From positions 1-64,000 of the forward strand of contig JALNWK010000013.1 of the NCBI GenBank assembly GCA_023230925.1: a stretch of DNA of 64,000 nucleotides. Reading direction: 5' to 3'. The notes below the pieces were generated by a model that worked only from the letters and a program-made list of their open reading frames with translations, was not told where the DNA came from and did no database searches. Shown here piece by piece: positions 50,353 through 59,480 of this stretch. The translations under genes were made by a program, and so were the position numbers. Position 1 is the stretch's first letter; each line of letters begins with the position of its first letter. The stretch comes from Limnochordia bacterium (GTDB lineage: Bacteria; Bacillota; Limnochordia; DUMW01).

Positions 50353-51216
50353 GTGGAAAGTAATCTCACTAGTGTTAGTGTGATCAGAAAAAAGTTGAAG
50401 CAACATCAAGTCTATCCAAGCAAGAAGCTCGGACAAAACTTTCTTGTGGATGGCAACATTTTGGACAAGATCGTCGATGCTGTAGACCCGTCTAAAAGCG
50501 ATCTCGTAATCGAGATAGGTGCAGGACTGGGCACCTTAACCAAGGCCCTAGCACAAAGGGCCGGGCATGTGGTTACCGTGGAAAAGGATCGTCGGATTAT
50601 TCCCCTCCTAGAAGAGAACCTCGAGGGTTTTTCCAACATCACCATCGTAGGGGAGGACATTCTAAAACTACCCATATCTGACCTTGTACTCCCGGGGGCG
50701 GATTATGATATAATCAAAGCTGTGGGGAATTTGCCCTACTATGTGACAAGCCCGATTATTATGCACTTGCTAGGTGCAAGGGTGGAACTGGCAAATATCA
50801 CCTGCATGGTGCAAAGGGAAGTTGCATTAAGGATGATCGCAAAACCCAACACCAAGGAATATGGAGTGCTATCGGTGGCGGTACAAGCCAAGAGTAGACC
50901 TGAGCTTGTCTGTTATGTACCCCGGACGGTCTTCTACCCCAAGCCAGAGGTCGATTCAGCGGTGATTCGGCTTGTTCCCGGGGGCTTATCCTTCCCTACC
51001 GATACCCATGAGGAGTATTTCTTCCGTGTTGTTAAGGCGGCTTTTGGTCAGCGACGCAAGATTATCAGCAATGCGTTAAGAGCAGGCCTTGGCATGTCAG
51101 CAGAGAGGATTAGCCAAGTGCTTGTACAAGCAGCCATTGATCCTAATTGTCGGGGAGAAACCCTATCTCCAGAGGAATTTTATCAGATAGCACAGGTTTT
51201 ACTAGAAGAGACTTAA
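50353..51216 (+). CDS. rsmA: 16S rRNA dimethyladenosine transferase
   Basis: KsgA, which dimethylates two adjacent adenines in helix 45 of 16S rRNA; 287 aa. The N-terminal KKLGQNFLVD, SAM motif EIGAGLGTLTKAL and catalytic NLPYYVTSPII are all present. GTG start with a weak site, nine bases after yabE. Confidence 0.96.
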   Translation: MESNLTSVSVIRKKLKQHQVYPSKKLGQNFLVDGNILDKIVDAVDPSKSDLVIEIGAGLGTLTKALAQRAGHVVTVEKDRRIIPLLEENLEGFSNITIVGEDILKLPISDLVLPGADYDIIKAVGNLPYYVTSPIIMHLLGARVELANITCMVQREVALRMIAKPNTKEYGVLSVAVQAKSRPELVCYVPRTVFYPKPEVDSAVIRLVPGGLSFPTDTHEEYFFRVVKAAFGQRRKIISNALRAGLGMSAERISQVLVQAAIDPNCRGETLSPEEFYQIAQVLLEET

Positions 51217-51262
51217 CCGACACCTGATCAAAGCCGCCATTCGTTTTTAGGAAGGCGAGATT

Positions 51263-51733
51263 ATGGAGTTTATCAGTCCAAGTTACGGTTCAATGGAAAT
51301 CAATGGGGTCTTTGAGCAGATTATTGCCTATATGCAAGAAATGCCCACCATAAAGTATCGGTTAATTATTGGTACGGATTCCCAAACCCGGGATGACACC
51401 TGCTTTGTGACAGCCATTCTTATTCACCGGGAAGGCCGCGGTGGGCGCTATTTCTACAGTCGTGAAAAACACCGCTACATTTCAAGTTTGCGTCAACGGA
51501 TTTTCTACGAGACCTCCCGCAGCCTAGCTGTAGCCAGTCAGATTACCGCCCTTCTAGCCCAGAACGGCTTTGGGGATCTGAATATCGAGATCCATTTGGA
51601 TGTGGGTCCTAATGGCGAGACTAAGGAATTAATCCGTGAAGTAGTCGGTATGGTGGTAGGTAGCGGGTTCGATGCAAAAATTAAGCCCGAGTCCTACGGC
51701 GCTTCCAATGTAGCGGATAAGCATACTAAGTGA
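51263..51733 (+). CDS. ykuK: DUF458/YkuK family RNase H-like protein
   Basis: 156 aa. The core RLIIGTDSQTRDDTCFVTAI, IEIHLDVGPNGETKELI and PESYGASNVADKHTK fit DUF458 (YkuK), an RNase H-like fold whose acidic residues (D39, E/D later) are visible. In several Firmicutes it lies next to spore or cell-wall genes; the substrate is unknown. GGAAGG precedes the ATG. Confidence 0.85.
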   Translation: MEFISPSYGSMEINGVFEQIIAYMQEMPTIKYRLIIGTDSQTRDDTCFVTAILIHREGRGGRYFYSREKHRYISSLRQRIFYETSRSLAVASQITALLAQNGFGDLNIEIHLDVGPNGETKELIREVVGMVVGSGFDAKIKPESYGASNVADKHTK

Positions 51734-51898
51734 TGACTCTCCGGACCAAAGTCTGGTTGACTGTCGATGGCTTTGTCAAGCTTTAAGTGCGCTTATTACC
51801 ACAAGGCCACCCGGTGCTAACCTTTTATTTACTTTACTTTATAATAACAGATTATTCGTTAATGTCAGTGCATACCATCATCCTTGGTCCTATTTCAG

Positions 51899-52240
51899 CT
51901 AGCCATTCTTCCAAGAGATGAGTGATGTGACTAGCTCTGCGATGAATTCAATATCCTTGGTGCTTTGGGTACAACATATTGCATTTAGCTTTGACAAGGC
52001 TAGTTGCTTATCGGTATCACTATCACATTCGGGCTCGAAAAGCTCGTACAATTCGACATCTAAGGCCAAAGCGATTTTAGCAAGGCTTTTTAGTGAAGGA
52101 TTGCGGCCACATCCCCGCTCAATATCCCCAATGTACCCGGGATACAACCCTGATTTCTCTGCTAGTTCCTCCAGAGTAAGACCACGACACATTCTCAGTA
52201 AACGGATACGTTGGCCCACCCTAATCAGATCTTGATTCAT
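51899..52240 (-). CDS. XRE-family transcriptional regulator
   Basis: 113 aa. The N-terminal helix-turn-helix (about 8-62; LRMCRGLTLEELAEKSGLYPGYIGDIERG) is of Cro/C1 type. The C-terminal half (about 70-113) is a short helical tail with ICCTQSTKDIEFIAELV. GGAGG precedes the ATG. It is transcribed away from the cheW leader, and the two promoters lie back to back about 30 bases apart, so this protein is a natural candidate for control of the leader or of itself. Confidence 0.88.
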   Translation of the reverse strand: MNQDLIRVGQRIRLLRMCRGLTLEELAEKSGLYPGYIGDIERGCGRNPSLKSLAKIALALDVELYELFEPECDSDTDKQLALSKLNAICCTQSTKDIEFIAELVTSLISWKNG

Positions 52241-52278
52241 TGTTTATAATTCCTCCAGTCTTTCAAAAACATGCTGTC

Positions 52279-52307
52279 ATAATAAGTATAGTATGGTATC
52301 CTCTCAA
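52279..52307 (-). promoter_or_regulatory. Promoter of the XRE regulator
   Basis: On the minus strand TTGAGA (52302-52307), 17 bases, TATTAT (52279-52284). It is divergent from the promoter at 52336. Confidence 0.7.
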
Positions 52308-52335
52308 CCTACATTGATATGAATGGGTAATTGCC

Positions 52336-52363
52336 TTGACATCCACCATGTTAATGGTAGAAT
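52336..52363 (+). promoter_or_regulatory. Sigma-A promoter of the cheW upstream RNA
   Basis: TTGACA (52336-52341), 16 bases, TAGAAT (52358-52363). It would start a transcript near 52370. Confidence 0.75.
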
Positions 52364-52369
52364 ATGTAT

Positions 52370-52649
52370 CAAGGACGAACACTTTATTGCACATATATCC
52401 CAAAATGCGACCCCCCAGGTTTGCAGAGGGATATATGTGCAGCCTTCGGAAGCCCTCAATGGAGGGGGTTACATACACAAAACGAAGGGAGGCAGTCTTG
52501 TGTAGACTGACCCATGCGGCGGAGTCTGTTACCTGTCCCACTCAGCCTGCTTCCCCCAATGCCGATTTGATAGACCCCAGGCTAAACAAACACAAGAAAA
52601 CACCGATATAACTATGTACTAGACACATCCACGAGGGAGGTGTGTTTTT
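52370..52649 (+). ncRNA. Structured, terminated RNA upstream of cheW
   Basis: About 280 bases without a credible gene. From 5' to 3': a perfect 14-bp stem TGCACATATATCCC / GGGATATATGTGCA (52388-52441); CCTTCG / CGAAGG (52443-52488) enclosing CCCTC / GAGGG; CAGTCT / AGACTG (52493-52509), which competes with AGACT pairing to AGTCT at 52523-52527; AGCCTG / CAGGCT (52544-52583); and finally ACACATCC / GGAGGTGT with five T (52623-52649), an intrinsic terminator. No known riboswitch motif is recognised. It may be a free-standing small RNA or a regulated leader of cheW. Confidence 0.6.
52583..52609 (+). promoter_or_regulatory. Sigma-28-like promoter of cheW and the MCP gene
   Basis: TAAA (52583-52586), 15 bases, ACCGATAT (52602-52609); the consensus is TAAA-N15-GCCGATAT. 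The start would fall near 52616, just before the terminator hairpin, so the flagellar transcript would begin at it. Confidence 0.75.
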
Positions 52650-52688
52650 GCGCGCATACATAGAACGAACCAATTGGAGGGGGAGTTA

Positions 52689-53174
52689 TTGACTGAGCCA
52701 CGAAGCCAGGATCAGGAATTACAGTTTGTAGTGTTTTCGCTCGTAGACGAAGAGTTTGCCATTGACATTATGCAGGTCAAAGAGATTATCAAAATGGCTA
52801 CTATTACGAAGTTGCCGCAGGCTCCGGATTATATTACAGGTATTATCAATGTACGGGGCGAGATCATCCCGGTCATTAGTTTACGGCAACGGTTTGGAAT
52901 CCCAAGGGGCGAGGAAACCCCATCCACGCGGATTGTGATCGTTGAATCCCAAGGAAACTTAACTGGTTTGATCGTCGATGAAGTTTCCGAGGTACTACGG
53001 CTTTCGCAAGAGGCCATTGAGCCCCCTCCCCAAGATGTTGCGGGGTTGCGGACTGAGTTTATTAGAGGAATAGGTAAGATCGATGGTCGAATTCTAGTCA
53101 TTTTGCGCTTGGCACAACTTTTAGGCAGCGAAGAGCAATTGACCATTGAGGCAGTAAGGGTACAGGGGGAATAA
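52689..53174 (+). CDS. cheW: Chemotaxis coupling protein CheW
   Basis: 161 aa. One CheW domain: FVVFSLVDEEFAIDIMQVKEII, TKLPQAPDYITGIINVRGEIIPVISL and IVDEVSEVLRL are the coupling-protein signatures. It links receptors to the kinase CheA. The start is TTG 52689, with GGAGGGGGAG upstream. A 29-base gap leads to the receptor gene. Confidence 0.94.
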   Translation: MTEPRSQDQELQFVVFSLVDEEFAIDIMQVKEIIKMATITKLPQAPDYITGIINVRGEIIPVISLRQRFGIPRGEETPSTRIVIVESQGNLTGLIVDEVSEVLRLSQEAIEPPPQDVAGLRTEFIRGIGKIDGRILVILRLAQLLGSEEQLTIEAVRVQGE

Positions 53175-53203
53175 ACACAAAAAAGACCTGGGGGGTCGCA
53201 GAA

Positions 53204-54796
53204 ATGAGATTTATAAATGACTTACCGATAGGAGTAAAATTACTGCTAACAGCGGGCATCCTATTTTTTGGCATGATCTTTATTGGATATATGGGCAATA
53301 AAACCCTTGATACAGTGGGGAGCAGCTTAGATCTTGCCTACGAAGATAATCGAATTGGTGATGAGCTCCTACAAGCACAACTGCACCTGCAACAAGTACG
53401 ACTTGGAACAGCTTTGGCATTAATACCAGATCTTGGCGATAGCCTTTCACAGTTTGAAACCTTGACCAATGACAGCGTGGCGGGGTTTAGACAGAACCTA
53501 GAGAATTATCTTACGGCTGAGCCGATAGACGCAAAGGAAAAAGACTTACGAAGCGTTCTTGGGGCAACCCTCGAAGCCTTTGAAGAGCAGATCGATAATC
53601 TATGGGAGGCTTTGCATGAGCAGCGTAGTAACTCCCAATCCCTCTCTGTCTTGCTACACGACACTACAGACACCGCGGACTATGCCATAGAGACTCTAAC
53701 GGAAATAACCCTGTTACGTGATCAGTACATGGAAGCGGAGCATGAAAATGCTAGGTTAGCTAAGGACGCCAATCGACGAAAAGTGATTGCTTGGACGATT
53801 ATCTTAGCCGTCATCGGTCTAAGTGTATCATACATCATCATTAGAACCATCACTACCCGACTTGACGAGCTTAATGAGGCTGCCGCTGAGGTAGCCAAGG
53901 GCAATTTCAGTGTGACCCGTAGCGCCAGCAATTACAAGGACGAAATCGGTCAACTGGGGCGTTCGTTACAAGAAATGCGAGAAGGCCTTAGAGAACTGGT
54001 GGGTCAAGTCATCCAAGTGGCCCGGGAGATCTCCGGAAGTAGTCAACAGTTAGCTGCAACGGCCCAGGAGACCAGTGCCCTTACCCAACAATTTGCTGCC
54101 GCGGTTCAGCAGCTAGCTGCAAGTACACAACAAGTTAGCGGGAACGCCCAGTCGGTAGCTGCAGCATCGGTACAAGGGGCCCAAGGCTCTCAAAGTGCCC
54201 ATCAACAGATGCTAGAGGCCGTGAACTTAATGAAAGATGTGCAGAAGGCAGCAGCCCTATCAATTGAATCTGTGGCTGAGCTTAACGAAGATGCCGGTCA
54301 GATCTACAAGATCATTGATATGATTACCCAAATTGCTGAGCAGACCAACCTCTTGGCGCTTAATGCCGCGATTGAAGCGGCTAGAGCCGGAGAACATGGA
54401 CGAGGTTTTGCCGTGGTGGCCGATGAGGTACGGAAACTTGCGGAACAGTCCCGGCAATCAGCCGAGGAGATCAGCATACTCCTAGAAAAGGTCCAAAAAG
54501 AAGCGAAAACAGCCTCGGAAAACACAGAAGGAGCAGCCCAAGAGCTTGATTCCGGTGTAGAGACCGTAGATAGGATCAACCAACTCTTTGCAGAGGTATC
54601 AGCGTCCGCGGACATAGCAGCCAGCTCGATTCAAGAAGTTTCTTCGGCATCCCAAGAGATGGCCGCAGGTAGTCAACAGATCGCTGGGGCTGTGCAAAAA
54701 CAATCCAGCGCTGTGGAGCAGGTGAGGGATCTAGCCCAAAACCTGGCCTCTTTGGGACAACAGCTGGACCGTTCGATCGAGTCCTTCACTTTGTAG
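53204..54796 (+). CDS. Methyl-accepting chemotaxis protein
   Basis: 530 aa. TM1 is about 10-30, the helical four-helix-bundle-type sensor about 35-185, TM2 about 190-212, HAMP about 213-265 and the signalling domain to the end. The tip EQTNLLALNAAIEAARAGEHGRG (in two overlapping parts) is near residues 382-404, with VVADEVRKLAEQS after it. Methylation-site-like Gln/Glu pairs are present. There is no C-terminal CheR-tethering pentapeptide. The ligand is unknown. Confidence 0.93.
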   Translation: MRFINDLPIGVKLLLTAGILFFGMIFIGYMGNKTLDTVGSSLDLAYEDNRIGDELLQAQLHLQQVRLGTALALIPDLGDSLSQFETLTNDSVAGFRQNLENYLTAEPIDAKEKDLRSVLGATLEAFEEQIDNLWEALHEQRSNSQSLSVLLHDTTDTADYAIETLTEITLLRDQYMEAEHENARLAKDANRRKVIAWTIILAVIGLSVSYIIIRTITTRLDELNEAAAEVAKGNFSVTRSASNYKDEIGQLGRSLQEMREGLRELVGQVIQVAREISGSSQQLAATAQETSALTQQFAAAVQQLAASTQQVSGNAQSVAAASVQGAQGSQSAHQQMLEAVNLMKDVQKAAALSIESVAELNEDAGQIYKIIDMITQIAEQTNLLALNAAIEAARAGEHGRGFAVVADEVRKLAEQSRQSAEEISILLEKVQKEAKTASENTEGAAQELDSGVETVDRINQLFAEVSASADIAASSIQEVSSASQEMAAGSQQIAGAVQKQSSAVEQVRDLAQNLASLGQQLDRSIESFTL

Positions 54797-54804
54797 AAAA
54801 CATA

Positions 54805-54840
54805 GGTACTGATGTTTGCTATTGAACAGACATCAGTACC
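54805..54840. terminator. Hairpin after the MCP gene
   Basis: Perfect 11-bp stem GGTACTGATGT / ACATCAGTACC with a 14-base loop and no T-run. It separates the cheW-MCP unit from the sigma-28-like promoter of cheA. Confidence 0.5.
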
Positions 54841-54851
54841 GCCGCACACCT

Positions 54852-54878
54852 TAACAAAGGAAGAACAAATACCGATAT
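54852..54878 (+). promoter_or_regulatory. Sigma-28-like promoter of cheA
   Basis: TAAC (54852-54855), 15 bases, ACCGATAT (54871-54878), the same -10 as the cheW promoter. Confidence 0.7.
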
Positions 54879-54913
54879 TACGATTTGGGAGATAAATGCA
54901 AGGAGGGGTAGAT

Positions 54914-56878
54914 GTGGATCTAAGCGAGTATCAGGCGATGTTTACTGCAGAAGCTACCGAATACCTAAATGCCCTTGGGGATTACCTCCTATTGCTGGAG
55001 AAAAACCCCCATGACCAGGAGGTTTTGGCTGAACTCTTTCGGGCTGCCCACAGCCTAAAGGGTATGTCGGCTACGGTTGGTTTGGAGGATCTATCATCTT
55101 TAGCCCATGAGATGGAGACTTTACTGGACCAGTTCCGCAAACAGACCCTAAGCGTCTCTTCTCAAGCAATCACCGTACTCTTGCAGGCCGTTGAAGCCAT
55201 GGAGAATATGCTTGACAAATTCTCCAAGGATCCTAGCAGTTACAAACCGGATCCTAGAAGGGACCTAACGGATAAGATTCATGCCGTCATTGGAGATGGG
55301 GATACCGCCGTTTACCCGGATGAGGAAATGCCCGATGTTCGCTTAGCCCAATGGGAGGTAGAGCTCCTTCAAAAAACGGTCACCGATGGGACGATTTACC
55401 GTGTTGATGTGCACCTCGTCGATAATGTCCGCATGAAATCAGTGCGAGCCTATACAGTCCATCGTGCCCTAGGTGAACTTGGTGAGATCGTGAAAAGTTT
55501 TCCCCCCGTTGAAGATATTGAAGAAGAACGATTTGGCCATAGTTTCGGCCTGGTGTTGGTAAGCTCTCATCCCCAAGAGAAAGTCGAACATACCTTGGCA
55601 GGTATCCCGGATCTGGCTTCTTTTAGAGTGGAGATCCTAAACTTTGATCAGATGGAGGATGATTCCCAGTCAGACAATACCAAGGATGCCTCCCCGGACA
55701 AGGTTATTCCCAAAGTCCGGGACTTCATCCGGGTGGATACCCAGCGGATCGATGCACTGGTGAACTTGACTGGTGAGTTGACCATCACGCGTAATAACAT
55801 TATGGAGCTCCTAGACCAAACGAAGGATAGCGACCTCGTAGAGGCAGTGCGACGCTTGGATCGCCTAACTACAGATTTGTACCGGGGGATTATGAAACTA
55901 CGGATGGTACCGATTCGGGAACTATTCGATCGCTTTCCCCGCATGGTACGAAACTTTAGTATCGAGCATAACAAGGACGTACAATTGGAAATGCTCGGTG
56001 AGGATACCGAACTGGACCGGTCCATCGTGAATCATCTAGCCGATCCCTTGGTTCACCTAGTCCGCAATGCCATTGATCACGGTGTCGAATCGGTGGATGA
56101 GCGAGTGAAAAAGGGCAAGCCCAGCCAAGCCAAGGTAACCCTATCTGCTTATCAAGAGGGTAGCTATGTGGTGATCGAGGTCAAGGACGATGGAGCGGGT
56201 ATCGATGTTAATCGTGTCCGGGAGAAGGCCATAAGCAATGGCCTAATCACTAAGCAACAGGCCCAGAGTTTGTCTGAGGAGGACATTGTCCAATACGTTT
56301 TTCATGCGGGTCTTAGCACCAAAAAAGAAGTAACAGATATTTCCGGACGCGGTGTTGGGATGGATGTGGTCAAGAAGGCAGTTGACTCCATGAAAGGTTC
56401 TGTGTATATTGACACTAGGAAAGATGAATATACCCAAATAACGATCAGACTGCCTTTAACCCTTTCGATCACCCAAGCCTTATTGGTAAAGGAAAAGGAC
56501 ATTCACTATGCAATACCTGTGGATGTGGTCATCGAAAACCTACGGCTCCGCAGCAAAGACATCAAGCAAGTTTACGGACAGGGAATGCTTAACCTCCGGG
56601 GCGAAGTCATTCCGATTATCCCTTTACAGGAACTTCTCACCGGGGAGAAGCGTGATGAGGGTGCGGTACTTTCAGTGGTAATCGTGGAGGCTAACCGGCA
56701 GAAACTTGGGCTGGTAGTGGATCAGCTTTTGGGGCAACTGGAGGTTGTCACTAAATCCTTGCCTCGGGAACTGTTGCATCACGAAGGTGTTGCGGGCGCA
56801 ACAGTCCTCGGAAGTGGTGAAGTTGCCTTAATCATAGATGTGAACAATCTGTTACACACGGGTCGGGGGAGGGGATAA
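54914..56878 (+). CDS. cheA: Chemotaxis histidine kinase CheA
   Basis: 654 aa. P1 holds the phosphorylated H46 in LFRAAHSLKGMSA. A P2-like domain is at about 145-245, P3 dimerisation at about 260-325, and the P4 kinase shows HLVRNAIDHG, DDGAGID and GRGVGMDVVK. The P5 CheW-like domain (about 515-650) includes GMLNLRGEVIPII. GTG 54914 is chosen after AAGGAGGGG; the ATG at 54896 includes that site. cheY follows after two bases. Confidence 0.95.
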   Translation: MDLSEYQAMFTAEATEYLNALGDYLLLLEKNPHDQEVLAELFRAAHSLKGMSATVGLEDLSSLAHEMETLLDQFRKQTLSVSSQAITVLLQAVEAMENMLDKFSKDPSSYKPDPRRDLTDKIHAVIGDGDTAVYPDEEMPDVRLAQWEVELLQKTVTDGTIYRVDVHLVDNVRMKSVRAYTVHRALGELGEIVKSFPPVEDIEEERFGHSFGLVLVSSHPQEKVEHTLAGIPDLASFRVEILNFDQMEDDSQSDNTKDASPDKVIPKVRDFIRVDTQRIDALVNLTGELTITRNNIMELLDQTKDSDLVEAVRRLDRLTTDLYRGIMKLRMVPIRELFDRFPRMVRNFSIEHNKDVQLEMLGEDTELDRSIVNHLADPLVHLVRNAIDHGVESVDERVKKGKPSQAKVTLSAYQEGSYVVIEVKDDGAGIDVNRVREKAISNGLITKQQAQSLSEEDIVQYVFHAGLSTKKEVTDISGRGVGMDVVKKAVDSMKGSVYIDTRKDEYTQITIRLPLTLSITQALLVKEKDIHYAIPVDVVIENLRLRSKDIKQVYGQGMLNLRGEVIPIIPLQELLTGEKRDEGAVLSVVIVEANRQKLGLVVDQLLGQLEVVTKSLPRELLHHEGVAGATVLGSGEVALIIDVNNLLHTGRGRG

Positions 56879-56880
56879 CG

Positions 56881-57246
56881 TTGGCTAAGAACGTACTTAT
56901 TGTCGATGATACCGCTTTTATGCGCATGATGCTGAAGAAGATCCTAAGTCAAAATGGGTTCAATGTGGTGGGAGAAGCAGGCAATGGGATAGAAGCCATT
57001 GAGCTATACCAAGAGTTGGAACCAGATATTGTGACTATGGATATTACAATGCCTAAAATGGACGGCATCACTGCAATTACCAAAATACGAGAACAAGACC
57101 CCAATGCACTGATTATTGTCTGTAGCGCCATGGGTCAAAAGCAAATGGTTATTCAGGCGCTAAGTTCCGGTGCAAAAGACTTCATCGTCAAGCCTTTCGA
57201 AGAGGAACGAGTCATTGAGGCCTTGGGGAAGGCGTTAGAGGGCTAA
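56881..57246 (+). CDS. cheY: Chemotaxis response regulator CheY
   Basis: 121 aa receiver domain only. The acid pocket is D9/D10, the phosphorylation site D54 in IVTMDITMPKMDG, with Ser and Lys later (VCSAM, FIVKPF). It signals to the flagellar switch. TTG start with GGGGAGGGG upstream. Its stop overlaps the cheC start by one base. Confidence 0.94.
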   Translation: MAKNVLIVDDTAFMRMMLKKILSQNGFNVVGEAGNGIEAIELYQELEPDIVTMDITMPKMDGITAITKIREQDPNALIIVCSAMGQKQMVIQALSSGAKDFIVKPFEEERVIEALGKALEG

Positions 57247-57848
57247 TGAACCAAGAGTTGATTAAAGATGCAGTAATGGATATGTTGCTTGAACTGAGCA
57301 ACATAGGTACAGGAAACGCGGCCACATCCTTATCCCGCATGTTCGGAAATGAGGCGGTGGGTATTGAAGTACCCACATCCTTACTATGCCCCATCAGTAA
57401 GTTTGCTGAGCTTTTGCCTAACCCGGAAGAGGAAATTGTGGGGACGTTGCGGATGATTGAAGGGGATGTAGGTGCCATTGCGTTTATCCAATCTCTGCAC
57501 GATGCTTTGGTGATGGCTGGTAGACTGCTAGACAAGCACCTTCAAGGACTGGATGAACTGTCCCGCTCAGCAATTGATGAGACCAGCAATATCATGACGG
57601 CCTCCTTCGTTAATGCCTTAGCGGACATCAGCGACATGCAGTTGGTGCCAGCGGTTGCAGGGATGGCTATCGGGCCAAGCGCGGCTGTACTCAACTCCAT
57701 CTTAGTTGAAAGCGGTACTGTAAGTGATCAGGTTATCGTTGTTGAGTCGGTTTTCCTGCTTGAGCAATACCGGGCTACAGGCCACATTGTGTTTCTGCCA
57801 GAAAGCACCTTCCTGGATATCCTGATCGATAAGTTTAGACTGGAGTAG
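57246..57848 (+). CDS. cheC: CheY-P phosphatase CheC
   Basis: 200 aa with two copies of the active-site motif (D/E)xxxN: LELSNIGTGNA near residue 15 and DETSNIMTASFVNA near 115. This duplication is typical of CheC rather than CheX. It works with CheD to adapt the signal. Fused end to start with cheY. Confidence 0.92.
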   Translation: MNQELIKDAVMDMLLELSNIGTGNAATSLSRMFGNEAVGIEVPTSLLCPISKFAELLPNPEEEIVGTLRMIEGDVGAIAFIQSLHDALVMAGRLLDKHLQGLDELSRSAIDETSNIMTASFVNALADISDMQLVPAVAGMAIGPSAAVLNSILVESGTVSDQVIVVESVFLLEQYRATGHIVFLPESTFLDILIDKFRLE

Positions 57849-57853
57849 CGCAC

Positions 57854-58327
57854 ATGGAACACCTTGTTGGCTTGGGCGAGTATGCCATCGTTAAAGAACT
57901 GGGGATCATCAAGACTTTGGGTCTTGGCTCTTGTGTCGGTGTGGCATTATACGATAGTATTAATAGAGTAGCAGGATTATCCCATATCTTTTTAGCCAGT
58001 GCAAATGGCCGGGAGAAACACGAAAACCCGGGGAAGTATGCGGACCTTGCACTGCCCCTTCTCTATAAGCAAATGTTGCAGCAAGGAGCTCATCCGAGGA
58101 CCTTATATGCAAAAATAGCGGGCGGGGGTCAGCTATTTTCGGGGATGGAAGGCCCCCTACTTAATGTGGGGGAGCAAAACGTTTTGGCAGTGCAAACCAA
58201 ACTGAAGGAATTAGGAGTCAAGGTGTCCGGTCAAGACGTGGGTGGGAATAAAGGACGCTCCATGTCGATCGATGTGGCTACGGGACTGGTGATCGTGAAC
58301 AAAGCAGGTGAGATTACCACTCTGTAG
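57854..58327 (+). CDS. cheD: Receptor glutamine deamidase CheD
   Basis: 157 aa. The catalytic Cys is in LGLGSCVGVALYD, with His in AGLSHIFLA and a Thr/Ser site in the GGQLFSG region. It deamidates receptor Gln residues and binds CheC. Its place between cheC and cheB follows the Firmicute and Thermotoga style. Confidence 0.93.
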   Translation: MEHLVGLGEYAIVKELGIIKTLGLGSCVGVALYDSINRVAGLSHIFLASANGREKHENPGKYADLALPLLYKQMLQQGAHPRTLYAKIAGGGQLFSGMEGPLLNVGEQNVLAVQTKLKELGVKVSGQDVGGNKGRSMSIDVATGLVIVNKAGEITTL

Positions 58328-58364
58328 AGCAGACAGACTACCACTGATGGAGGGGGCAGACTTT

Positions 58365-59447
58365 TTGTCAACCAAGGTTAGGGTAATGGTAGTAGATGAC
58401 TCTGCCTTTATGCGCCGGCTCATTTCAGATCTGTTGGAAAAGGATCCAGATCTGGAGGTCGTTTCCACCGCCGCCAACGGGCTGGAGTTTTTAGATAAAG
58501 TTCGTCAAGTTAAGGTTGATGTGGTGACACTAGATGTTCATATGCCAGGGATGGATGGAATCACCGCCCTGGGCGAAATGATGAAAACAAGACCAATCCC
58601 TGTGGTTTTACTAAGCAGTGTCACCAAGGAAGGCAGTGATATTACTACCGAAGGTCTCCTCCTTGGAGCCGTAGATTTCTTAACGAAACCGATTGCCTGG
58701 GATAATATCGAGCAGTTTAGGGATCAACTTATCCTAAAAGTTAAGACAGCTGCCACTGCGAATATGACCGGGTTAGTGGGGGGACTACCGACAAAACCCC
58801 TTCCGTCGGTACGCGCTTGTGCCGATGGAGCAGCCCGGCTTATTGCCATTGGTTCCTCAACTGGGGGGCCGCGGGCTTTGGAGATTTTGCTTGCGGGGTT
58901 AGCACCGGATCTTCCTGCCGGTATAATTATCAGCCAGCACATGCCCGGTCAGTTTACCGCATCTTTGGCGCAACGACTAAACGATACTTGCCCCCTAGAG
59001 GTGAGGGAGGCAAAGACCGGTGATACCCTCAACCAGGGGCTTGCACTACTGACCCCGGGGGATTATCATATGCGAGTTACCAATCGCTGTTCGGTAGAGC
59101 TTACCACCGAGGAGAAGGATACGCACATTCGGCCTTCAATCGATGTGATGATCTCCTCGGCGGCACAGGTATACGGTCCGCAGATGGTGGCTGTCATCCT
59201 CACTGGGATGGGCCGGGATGGAGCAGCTGGATGTGTCCAGGCTAAGCGAGCGGGAGGATTGGTGGTGGCACAGGATGAGGCAACTTCGGTTGTATATGGG
59301 ATGCCTAAGGCAGTAAAGGAAAATGGTACGGCCCATCTTAGTCTGCCGATCAATGGAATAGCGGAGTTCTTGAATTGGTATATCAAGGGCTTGGAGAAGG
59401 GAGATTCCCCAAAACTAAACAGATTACCCTATCTAACCGAAAGATAA
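58365..59447 (+). CDS. cheB: Chemotaxis methylesterase CheB
   Basis: 361 aa. The receiver domain has D11/D12 and the phosphorylation site D57 in TLDVHMPGMDG. The C-terminal methylesterase has the catalytic Ser in IGSSTGGPRA, His in SQHMPG and Asp in TGMGRDGA. TTG 58365 is chosen eight bases after GGAGGGGG. No cheR gene is present in this window although CheB needs it. Confidence 0.95.
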   Translation: MSTKVRVMVVDDSAFMRRLISDLLEKDPDLEVVSTAANGLEFLDKVRQVKVDVVTLDVHMPGMDGITALGEMMKTRPIPVVLLSSVTKEGSDITTEGLLLGAVDFLTKPIAWDNIEQFRDQLILKVKTAATANMTGLVGGLPTKPLPSVRACADGAARLIAIGSSTGGPRALEILLAGLAPDLPAGIIISQHMPGQFTASLAQRLNDTCPLEVREAKTGDTLNQGLALLTPGDYHMRVTNRCSVELTTEEKDTHIRPSIDVMISSAAQVYGPQMVAVILTGMGRDGAAGCVQAKRAGGLVVAQDEATSVVYGMPKAVKENGTAHLSLPINGIAEFLNWYIKGLEKGDSPKLNRLPYLTER

Positions 59448-59480
59448 TCTGAAGAGGGTCACTTGAGGGGGAGTGTCATC

